Part shown: positions 1 to 5,948 of the stretch, in pieces | Position numbering within the stretch: the stretch's first letter is position 1 | Layout: each line of letters begins with the position of its first letter | Origin: Desulfobacterales bacterium | GTDB taxonomy: Bacteria > Desulfobacterota > Desulfobacteria > Desulfobacterales > C00003060 | NCBI GenBank assembly: GCA_030668505.1 | Contig: DAOUTV010000007.1 | Location: 1-17,495 of the forward strand | DNA length: 17,495 nucleotides | Direction: 5' to 3' | Program-made: the position numbers and the translations under genes | Notes under the pieces: generated by a model | What the model was told of the DNA's origin: nothing | Database searches by the model: none | What the model saw: only the letters and a program-made list of their open reading frames with translations

Positions 1-584
1 ATTCTGAAAAACCTGTTTCCGATGCCCTCCTCCGTGAGGTGGTGGAGATGGCGGCAAAAGCACCATCCAGCTTTAATCTTCAACCATGGAGCATCATGAT
101 AATCAAAGATCAGGAAGAGAAAATGCGTCTCAGAGAACTTGCCTGGAACCAGCCCAAGGTCAGTGAGGCGCCCGTGGTCTTTATAGTCCTGGCAGACAGG
201 GACGGATGGAAAAAGGGGCATCCTTTTGTAGAGAGAAATTTCAAGGAGATGATTCAGGCTGGCGGCATGGAAGAGGGGCAGTACGATTGGTACATCAATG
301 CCTGTCAGGACCTATATGGGACAAGCCAAGAAAGACAACAGGCCTTTGCATGCAAGAATACGGGGTTTTTTGCCATGGCCCTCATGTTTGCTGCAAAGAG
401 CCTCGGGCTGGACACCCACCCCATGGACGGTTTTGATCATGACGGTGTCAGACAGGCATTTAACATTCCTGAAAATTACTGGGTGCCCCTACTGCTGGCC
501 ATAGGCTATTTTGACCAGACAAAGGAGCTGTATCCTCCCAAGTGGAGAAAAACTTTTGACGAGATTGTGGTAAAATTTGCTTAG
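1..584 (+). CDS. Nitroreductase family protein (5' partial)
   Basis: The reading frame is open from base 3, so the true start lies upstream of the window; ATG at 39 is an internal Met, not the start. About 193 residues are visible. The N-terminal part contains APSSFNLQPW, the FMN-phosphate contact region typical of nitroreductases (A-P-S-x-x-N-x-Q-P-W). The C-terminal part contains NTGFFAMALMFAAKSLGLDT followed by a G-F-D segment and a VPLLLAIGY strand, also characteristic of the family. Members are FMN-dependent NAD(P)H oxidoreductases of the cytoplasm acting on nitro compounds, quinones or flavins; the substrate cannot be read from sequence. The gene converges on the minus-strand gene ending at 668, with 83 bases between them. 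Confidence 0.87.
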   Translation, partial: SEKPVSDALLREVVEMAAKAPSSFNLQPWSIMIIKDQEEKMRLRELAWNQPKVSEAPVVFIVLADRDGWKKGHPFVERNFKEMIQAGGMEEGQYDWYINACQDLYGTSQERQQAFACKNTGFFAMALMFAAKSLGLDTHPMDGFDHDGVRQAFNIPENYWVPLLLAIGYFDQTKELYPPKWRKTFDEIVVKFA

Positions 585-667
585 GGGGTTTGCCAGAAGG
601 TGTCAAGCCCTTCACTCGTTTAGTCCGTCAACGACCTTTGTTTGCACTCGTTTGATGAGGATTGCCG

Positions 668-1177
668 TTATGAGGCAATATAAACACCCCTTCCGGTCCT
701 CTTAATCTTTCCCTGCTTAGTAGCCCTGAAAAGAATATTCCTGATCTTCTTGTCTTCGAACCCGGTCTTCTTCATCAACGTTGGAGCATCGACACCCTTC
801 TTAGACCTCTTTATAATCTTGAGTACCTGATCAGTTGCCGTCGGTGCAGCGGTTTTCTTCGCGGTGGGCTTCTTTGCAAAAGCTTTCTTTTTGGCAGCCA
901 CTTTTCTTGTAGCTTTAGCCTTGGGTTTCCGTTTCTTTGCGGTCTGGTCCTTCTCAAATTTTTCAGCGGCCTTGATCATCTTGTCCATGGCCTTTGTGAG
1001 TGACTTCAGCGTGTTTGCTGTTTTTCGTGCTGCCACTTCCGGCTTCACAGCTTCCCGCGCCCTGTTCAACTGATCAGCCGCTTTCTTTTTGAGTTCGTCT
1101 GTCAACTTTTTGGTCTTCTTTGTTAGCGCGTCAAATTCCTTGGTAACCGCCTGCAGATCCTTTTTCAGATTTTTCAT
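668..1177 (-). CDS. Lysine-rich histone H1-like protein with C-terminal winged-helix-like domain
   Basis: The 169-residue protein is very basic: 43 residues are lysine. Residues 1-75 look helical and possibly coiled-coil. Residues 78-112 are a low-complexity Lys/Ala/Pro tract with repeated AKK and KPTAKK units, like the tails of eukaryotic H1 and bacterial H1-like proteins (Hc1, AlgP-type). Residues 113-169 look folded and resemble a small winged helix: a predicted helix, an APTLMKKTGF turn-helix, a second helix, then the wing-like strand pair GKIKRTGRGVYIAS. The likely role is nucleoid or DNA/RNA binding, inferred from composition and the C-terminal fold. A strong ribosome site (GGGAGGA) lies about 7 bases before the ATG. 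It is the last gene of the minus-strand block but is separated from the ATP-grasp gene by a hairpin, so it may have its own promoter. Confidence 0.75.
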   Translation of the reverse strand: MKNLKKDLQAVTKEFDALTKKTKKLTDELKKKAADQLNRAREAVKPEVAARKTANTLKSLTKAMDKMIKAAEKFEKDQTAKKRKPKAKATRKVAAKKKAFAKKPTAKKTAAPTATDQVLKIIKRSKKGVDAPTLMKKTGFEDKKIRNILFRATKQGKIKRTGRGVYIAS

Positions 1178-1257
1178 GAACGCAGTCCTCCCTCTTTTAG
1201 TTATTTGGTCATGAAAATGCGTGTTACGATTTTAGATTACTCGCCTTCGCCAGAATG

Positions 1258-1277
1258 CCCTGTGCATGAGCACAGGG
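1258..1277 (-). terminator. Perfect 8-bp hairpin between ATP-grasp and histone-like genes
   Basis: CCCTGTGC, loop ATGA, GCACAGGG forms a perfect stem with a four-base loop, 9 bases after the stop codon of the ATP-grasp gene in its direction of transcription. No T-run follows on either strand, so it is not a canonical intrinsic terminator. It could stabilise the 3' end of the mRNA or act with a factor. Confidence 0.4.
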
Positions 1278-1285
1278 AGGCTTCA

Positions 1286-2116
1286 CTATAGTTGTCCGGC
1301 CCACTGTTGAAATGCTTGGTTCAGAACCTCGTAAAACCGTGGGGATCCGCCCAGTCCCTTACGACCAAACAGGAAATTGATCTCTGAAAGAAGTGGTTTA
1401 GGATCTGGTTGGCTCCGGTCAAACAATACATCAAATGCGGCCAAATTGATGCCGGTTTTTGAGCAGAAATCTTGCACGCACTTTGTCCCATCATTTCTTA
1501 ATTCAGGATCAAAATCATAGTTGATCACCGCGCCCCGACCAACATTATTGCGGAATTCTCCCGGCTTGTACTGACATCGCCAGTAGGCCTTGATAATACT
1601 GCCGATGACCACCACCCGGAGGTCTCTTCCGCCGTGAGGGACAAATGCTTGGGCAATGAAACGCCTGGAGGGGTGAAGGTTCTCATTGCTCAGGATATCG
1701 ATCTCTTTCATAAGAGTATGCCGGTTTCTAATAAGGAAAACCGCCCAACCGCCGCCACCCAGGTCTCCCTTTAATACAAACGGGAATGGTATGAGAGGTT
1801 CATGGTTTTTGAAATGACGAAACATAAAATTTTCTACTGACTCATAGCAACTGGTCTCAGGGTGGGGGGTATTGAACTTTTGAAAGAGGTGAGTGTTCCC
1901 ATATTTTCCTTCAAAGCCAAATCGATAGGTATAATCGGGAAAAAGGTTGACACAGCGCCTTCGACAAAATTCGTATTGGTGGGCCTTAATGCTTTGCGTG
2001 GTCACGATGGCGTCGGCCGAGTCGATCAGCCTGGTCTCTTTGTCCGAAAAAAGCCCTTTTAGGGTCAGCCGCAGATTGACATCCCCCTTGACGCGTGGAT
2101 GGAATGAAAGAATCAT
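1286..2116 (-). CDS. RimK-like ATP-grasp domain protein
   Basis: The 276-residue protein has an ATP-grasp layout. An N-terminal pre-ATP-grasp part (1-105) opens with MILSFHPRVKGD. The central nucleotide-binding part has PFVLKGDLGGGGWAVF (K116 and the glycine-rich loop, 119-123), then AQAFVPHGGRDLRVVVIG (155-172). The metal-binding end is near D229 (GINLAAFDVLF) and LLSEINFLFGRKGLGG (E245, N247), equivalent to the E-x-N-x-x-G motif of RimK and glutathione synthetases. Such enzymes ligate an amino acid or amine to a carboxylate through an acyl-phosphate; the substrate is unknown here. There is no clear Shine-Dalgarno before the ATG, but the start fits the family N-terminus. It begins 20 bases after the response regulator gene and is probably co-transcribed with it. 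Confidence 0.78.
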   Translation of the reverse strand: MILSFHPRVKGDVNLRLTLKGLFSDKETRLIDSADAIVTTQSIKAHQYEFCRRRCVNLFPDYTYRFGFEGKYGNTHLFQKFNTPHPETSCYESVENFMFRHFKNHEPLIPFPFVLKGDLGGGGWAVFLIRNRHTLMKEIDILSNENLHPSRRFIAQAFVPHGGRDLRVVVIGSIIKAYWRCQYKPGEFRNNVGRGAVINYDFDPELRNDGTKCVQDFCSKTGINLAAFDVLFDRSQPDPKPLLSEINFLFGRKGLGGSPRFYEVLNQAFQQWAGQL

Positions 2117-2136
2117 GTGTTATGTGTAAATTGGTT

Positions 2137-2502
2137 TCATGGGCTATTTTTTTCCTTGACCACCATGGCAAGTTTGGCTTTGAGTTCTGCCAGGTCAAAA
2201 GATTTGACCACATAGTGATCGGCGGCGACGGATTTTACATCCTCTCTGTAGGAGTCATAGGCCGTGTTCAAAATAACCGGAAGGTCCTGATAGGCATTAC
2301 GTACTTCTTGCAACAGGTCCAACCCATTGCACTCGTCCATACGGATATCCAAAACTACAGCAGAGGGTCGCGTAGAGGCAATCAGTTCCAACACATCCTT
2401 ACATTTGCCGGTTGTGATGACCTCGTAGCCTTCTTCTTCAAGTTCTTCTGCACAAAGGGTCCTAATGCTTTCTTCGTCATCGACAAACAATATCTTAGCC
2501 AT
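2137..2502 (-). CDS. Single-domain response regulator (CheY-like receiver)
   Basis: The 121 residues form one receiver domain with no output domain. The acidic pair D8-D9 (FVDDEES), phosphoacceptor D52 (VVLDIRMDE), T80 (ILNTAY) and K100 are all in place. Two positions are uncommon: the switch lysine is followed by Ser (KSFD) rather than the usual Pro, and the loop after D52 reads RMDE rather than xMPE/D. A good ribosome site (AAGGAG) sits 8 bases before the ATG. It lies 53 bases downstream of prfB and 20 bases upstream of the ATP-grasp gene on the same strand. With no fused output, it probably works by protein-protein contact or as a relay intermediate. The partner kinase is not shown; the two kinases at 5949-10077 are candidates only by proximity. 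Confidence 0.9.
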   Translation of the reverse strand: MAKILFVDDEESIRTLCAEELEEEGYEVITTGKCKDVLELIASTRPSAVVLDIRMDECNGLDLLQEVRNAYQDLPVILNTAYDSYREDVKSVAADHYVVKSFDLAELKAKLAMVVKEKNSP

Positions 2503-2555
2503 AATGGCCGCTCCTTATATAGAACGATGGGGTGATGGAGTATGGAGCGAAGCCC

Positions 2556-3651
2556 CTAAGTTTTCGCTAGAAGCACACCTTCTATGAAGGGGTCCAGGTT
2601 TCCATCTAGAACATCATTAACATTTCCTATTCCAAGATTGATTCGATGGTCTTTGACCATCTGATAGGGTTGCAGGGTATAGGACCTGATCTGACTTCCC
2701 CAAGCAATCTCATCCTTGCCTTCGTAAATTGCTTGCTTTTCGTCGGCCCTTTTACTCTCCTCGTATTCATACAATCGTGACTTTAAGACTTTCATAGCAA
2801 TTGCCTTGTTTCGATACTGTGAAGATTCCTGCTGAGACTGTGCAATGATTCCTGTCGGCAAATGGGTTATGCGGATAGCAGAACTGGTCTTGTTGACGTG
2901 CTGACCGCCTGCTCCGCTGGCACGGTAGGTGTCAATGCGTAGATCTTTTTCGTCAACGTCTATAACAACCTCCTCGTTGAGTTCCGGAGACGTCGAGACC
3001 GACGCAAATGAGGTGTGTCGACGATTACTGGCATCGAATGGGGACATCCGAATAAGCCTATGGATCCCGGTCTCGACCCTCAGGTAACCGAAAGCATAGG
3101 GACCACTGGCAATAAAGGTGACGCTCTTAATGCCGGCTTCTTCGCCAGGCTGTAAATCGACAACAGTGGTTTTATAGTTTTTTCGCTCAGCCCAGCGGAG
3201 GTACATGCGGAAGAGCATCTCGGCCCAGTCTTGGGCTTCAGTTCCTCCTGCGCCGGCATTAATCGAGACAATAGCGTTTTTGGCATCGTCTTTGCCGCTT
3301 AGCATCCGTTCAAGAGCCATGCGATGAATGGCTTCTTCCAGCCTCTGGATTGTTTCTGCGACCTCCTGGATGCTTGCTTCGTCATTCTCTTCTATGGCTA
3401 GGCCTAAAAGGACCTCAGCGTCTTCCAGATCATGGTGGTGCGTTTCCCAGGAGTTTATTGTATCGGAAAGAGTCGCTCTTTCTCTCAGAATTTCTTTAGT
3501 TGCTTCCGGAGTATCCCAAAAGTCTTTCTTAGATATGATCCTTTCGATTTCTTTGAGTCGTTCCTGTTTTCCAGCTAAGTCAAAGATAACCCCTGAGTTG
3601 TTCTAGCCTACTTCCAAGAGATTCGATTTTGCTTTTTAGTTCAACTGACAT
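2556..3651 (-). CDS. prfB: Peptide chain release factor 2 (RF2), programmed +1 frameshift
   Basis: RF2 recognises UGA and UAA stop codons and triggers peptide release on the ribosome. Translation starts at ATG 3651 behind a strong AAGGAGGT ribosome site, reads 23 codons, meets in-frame TGA (3582-3580), and must slip +1 past base 3582 to continue from GAC (3581-3579) to the TAG at 2556. The product is 364 residues, matching the usual length of about 365. Catalytic GGQ is at residues 248-250 (YRASGAGGQHVNK), and the stop-codon-reading SPF tripeptide is at 203-205 (RMSPFDASNRRHTS). SPF rather than PxT separates it from RF1. Without the shift, only a 254-residue internal fragment from Met 3320 would be called. 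It lies 77 bases downstream of lnt on the same strand. Confidence 0.97.
3579..3594 (-). promoter_or_regulatory. prfB: prfB programmed +1 ribosomal frameshift site
   Basis: On the minus strand the site reads AGGGGTTATCTTTGAC. An internal Shine-Dalgarno-like AGGGG stands three bases before the CTT slippery codon, followed by the weak TGA-C stop context. This is almost the textbook E. coli element (AGGGGGTATCTTTGAC). When RF2 is scarce, termination at TGA is slow and the ribosome slips forward one base, so the protein controls its own amount. Confidence 0.96.
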
Positions 3652-3728
3652 AGCAGTACCTCCTTAGTCCTTGGTGCAACCTGCTGAAATCAAAAGTTTT
3701 TAGTGGTCGTCAATTGGGAACAAAGCCC

Positions 3729-5303
3729 CTAAGTTTTTTTCCAAAAAGAGCCTATGCAGACGACCAAGCTTATCAAAACACACACTATAGCAAAAATGTC
3801 GCCGTGGCGAGCATAGAAGCTCCTATGGTTCATCAAAGGTAGCGAACGGGTTCGAATCGCCTCCTCAAACAGGGGCGTTTCATCAAGGAGCCTGCCTACA
3901 GGATCGACAAAGGCGCTGATACCGGTATTGGCCGCTCTGGCCACTGCCACATGATTTTCAACCGCCCGAAATACAACCATGGAAAGATGCTGGTAAGGGG
4001 CGCTTGAGTTCCCAAACCAAGCATCGTTTGTGATGTTGATCAACAGTTGGGCACCGTTTTGAACCATCGAACGGGCCAGGTCCGGGAAGATCGCTTCAAA
4101 GCAAATCAAGACCCCAATTTTTTCACAACCCCACAACAGGACCCGGCCCTTCCTGCCGGGCTCAAAATCCCCCACAGCCTCCACTATCTTTCCCAGGAAA
4201 GGAAAGTAGCGCTTGAGAGGAACATATTCACCATAGGGCACCAGGTGTACTTTATCATATTTGCCCAACACTTTGCCGTTGGGGTCAACCAAATAAGCAC
4301 TGTTGTAATAGCGGATTATTTGACCGGTTTTGCTAAAAGAGGGGCTTCCAAAAACAAAATTGACCCCGCAAGTGCGAACTACCTGCAGCGACTCTCTTGT
4401 AAGACCCTCATCGTGCAAAAAGTAAAAAGGAAGAGCTGTTTCCGGCCATATTATAAGGTCCGGGCTGGTCTTCAAGGCGGCAACAGACAAGGTACCATAG
4501 CGTTGGACGGTCTCATATTGAAAAGAGGGAAGCCACTTTTTGGATTGGTCAATATTTCCCTGTATCAACGCAATAGCACGCTTGGGCGCGGCCTCAGCAG
4601 CCCTGTCGATCTTTCCTATGCGCCAGGTGCCGTAGGTCAAAAAACCGGCTATTACCAAGACGACAGTGATGATGGGCTTCCAGGCAAAGCCCCTATTTTT
4701 TGAGAAAGTATCCCAGGCTTCAAAGAGCACGGCATTGACGCCCATTATGAGAGCTGACAGGCCGTATGTTCCTAATATATCTGAAATCTGAATTAGGTGC
4801 AACTGATTATATTGTGAGTGGCCAAGGTTTTCCCATGGAAAGCCGGACAGGAAGAATGACTTGACATATTCGAGGGCAGTCCACAAAAAGGGTGCGATCA
4901 AATAGTTGGGGAGATGCCTTGCCAGGGGTCGGCTGATAACCATTGCAAAGAGTCCTGTATATAGGCTGAGGTAGAACACAAGTAGCATGAGTATAACAGC
5001 GCACAGGATGCTCGGCAGCTGACCATAGTGGTGTATGACGCCAAAAATCCAGTAAAGAAGCGTCGCATAATGAACCAGCCCGGCGAGGAATCCCAGCTTG
5101 AAACTTGCCATAGGCGGGGCATTTCTTATGGAATAGAAAAGCGGAACAAAGGCGACCCAGGCGAGGAATCCCAAGCCGATTCGCGGAAACGAGGCGGTTA
5201 GCAGCAGACCGGTTGTCGCTGCCAGTGCAATGTCAAACAGCCTTATCCCGCACATTGTCCATGACCCTTGGACTTTTTGTTTGCCTGATACTGATAACAC
5301 CAT
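3729..5303 (-). CDS. lnt: Apolipoprotein N-acyltransferase
   Basis: Lnt adds the third acyl chain to the N-terminal cysteine of lipoproteins in the inner membrane. The first 235 or so residues contain several hydrophobic spans (for example 24-56, 68-90, 98-123, 208-224), followed by a carbon-nitrogen hydrolase domain. The catalytic triad is visible: E288 (WPETALPF), K351 (YDKVHLVPYGEYVP) and C401 (CFEAIFPD). A final hydrophobic span lies near 500-518. The length of 524 is typical. The start is uncertain: ATG 5303 has no ribosome site and adds 16 polar residues, whereas ATG 5255 (508 residues, MCGIRLFD) has AAGGG nine bases upstream and places the first membrane span at the N-terminus as expected. 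It is the first gene of the minus-strand lnt-prfB cluster. Confidence 0.95.
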   Translation of the reverse strand: MVLSVSGKQKVQGSWTMCGIRLFDIALAATTGLLLTASFPRIGLGFLAWVAFVPLFYSIRNAPPMASFKLGFLAGLVHYATLLYWIFGVIHHYGQLPSILCAVILMLLVFYLSLYTGLFAMVISRPLARHLPNYLIAPFLWTALEYVKSFFLSGFPWENLGHSQYNQLHLIQISDILGTYGLSALIMGVNAVLFEAWDTFSKNRGFAWKPIITVVLVIAGFLTYGTWRIGKIDRAAEAAPKRAIALIQGNIDQSKKWLPSFQYETVQRYGTLSVAALKTSPDLIIWPETALPFYFLHDEGLTRESLQVVRTCGVNFVFGSPSFSKTGQIIRYYNSAYLVDPNGKVLGKYDKVHLVPYGEYVPLKRYFPFLGKIVEAVGDFEPGRKGRVLLWGCEKIGVLICFEAIFPDLARSMVQNGAQLLINITNDAWFGNSSAPYQHLSMVVFRAVENHVAVARAANTGISAFVDPVGRLLDETPLFEEAIRTRSLPLMNHRSFYARHGDIFAIVCVLISLVVCIGSFWKKT

Positions 5304-5427
5304 GTTCGTAATAGTTTAGCTTTTTGAAAAAGTCCCTATCTTGCTAACTCCCGTGAGCCATTTTGTGATTCGTGAATCGCTTCACCAAATCGCAAATATT
5401 CGGGCTAACGCCCTAACCCGGACAGCC

Positions 5428-5455
5428 GGAACCAAAAAAAATTGATGCTGGTTCC
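5428..5455. repeat. 7-bp inverted repeat (GGAACCA / TGGTTCC)
   Basis: GGAACCA at 5428-5434 pairs with TGGTTCC at 5449-5455 around an A-rich loop of 14 bases. Read on the minus strand, the loop is T-rich. It sits within a stretch of other small palindromes and probably belongs to a dispersed repeat; its position upstream of both flanking genes argues against a terminator for either. Confidence 0.45.
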
Positions 5456-5676
5456 TGGATTCTTGATAATACTTGATTCCAACATCCAGTGCCGACTTCG
5501 CCATAGTAGCGTCAGCTACGACGGCTGAAATCGAGCATCCAGTATCAGATTTTATAGTTCCTCCAAGGCGCTTGCAGGAATAAATCTGCCAGAAAAAACA
5601 CGAATTTCAGAACTAAGGAACTACAACAGTTTCTGAAAGGCTATGCGTCTCACAGGTATTTTTTATAGCATTAACC

Positions 5677-5743
5677 CCTGCCATAAAAAAGGGACAAATC
5701 CATAGAGCCCGACTTTTTTGTTGCATGACTCCTCTATGGCAGG
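5677..5743. repeat. Overlapping inverted repeats (CCTGCCATA/TATGGCAGG and CCATAGAG/CTCTATGG)
   Basis: Two perfect inverted-repeat pairs share the same right arm. CCTGCCATA (5677-5685) pairs with TATGGCAGG (5735-5743), and CCATAGAG (5700-5707) pairs with CTCTATGG (5732-5739). The two folds are mutually exclusive. This may be part of a non-autonomous repeat or an alternative RNA fold; it lies about 165 bases before the kinase promoter. Confidence 0.55.
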
Positions 5744-5907
5744 AGTGCCACAGGGTATTGTTTGCTGTGTTGAGGGCCTCTTCAAAATGCTCACATACTC
5801 CCGTGTATGCTGCGCTTTATCATCGGCCCCCGCCTTGCCCTCGAACGCGATCTGAGGTTTTGAAATGGCTTCTAATGAGGCCAATTTTGGCCTAAGCCTG
5901 TTAAAAC

Positions 5908-5936
5908 TTGACACAAAATAACAACTTGTGTATACT
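5908..5936 (+). promoter_or_regulatory. Near-consensus sigma-70 promoter of the kinase pair
   Basis: TTGACA (5908-5913) and TATACT (5931-5936) are separated by exactly 17 bases: a perfect -35 box and a one-mismatch -10 box. The expected transcription start is about 5942-5945, only 4-7 bases before the ATG at 5949. The spacer contains the inverted repeat ACACAA (5911-5916) / TTGTGT (5926-5931), a possible operator where a repressor would block polymerase. Confidence 0.8.
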
Positions 5937-5948
5937 TAAAAACTTATT

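Larger units (their letters stand above)
5304..5948. other. 645-base divergent spacer rich in inverted repeats
   Basis: This stretch lies between the divergent starts of lnt and the HDOD kinase, and I see no convincing gene in it. It holds small hairpins (GGGC/GCCC at 5402-5413, GGAACCA/TGGTTCC at 5428-5455, GTAGC/GCTAC at 5506-5519). An 8-base direct repeat CATCCAGT occurs at 5483 and 5536. Overlapping inverted repeats lie at 5677-5743, and the kinase promoter is at 5908-5936. No clear lnt promoter is recognisable. An 83-codon minus-strand frame (5914-5663) has no family resemblance and overlaps the inverted repeats, so I do not call it a gene. Confidence 0.7.

Noticed and set aside
661..679. 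Hairpin ATTGCC/GGCAAT at the end of the histone-like gene as a terminator
   Set aside because: The stem is only 6 bp, it overlaps the stop codon and no T-run follows on either strand.
2095..2535. 146-codon plus-strand open frame opposite the response regulator
   Set aside because: It is the mirror of a receiver gene with all key residues and a good ribosome site.
3579..3651. prfB as a pseudogene because of the in-frame TGA
   Set aside because: The TGA lies exactly in the conserved programmed frameshift site and the frame continues normally after a +1 slip.
4047..4703. 218-codon plus-strand open frame inside lnt
   Set aside because: It is antisense to the hydrolase domain of lnt, which has its full catalytic triad. 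No motif is visible in the plus-strand product.
5663..5914. 83-codon minus-strand open frame in the divergent spacer
   Set aside because: It overlaps the inverted repeats, shows no recognisable family and ends in a hydrophobic tail typical of translated repeats. It looks like non-coding repeat sequence.
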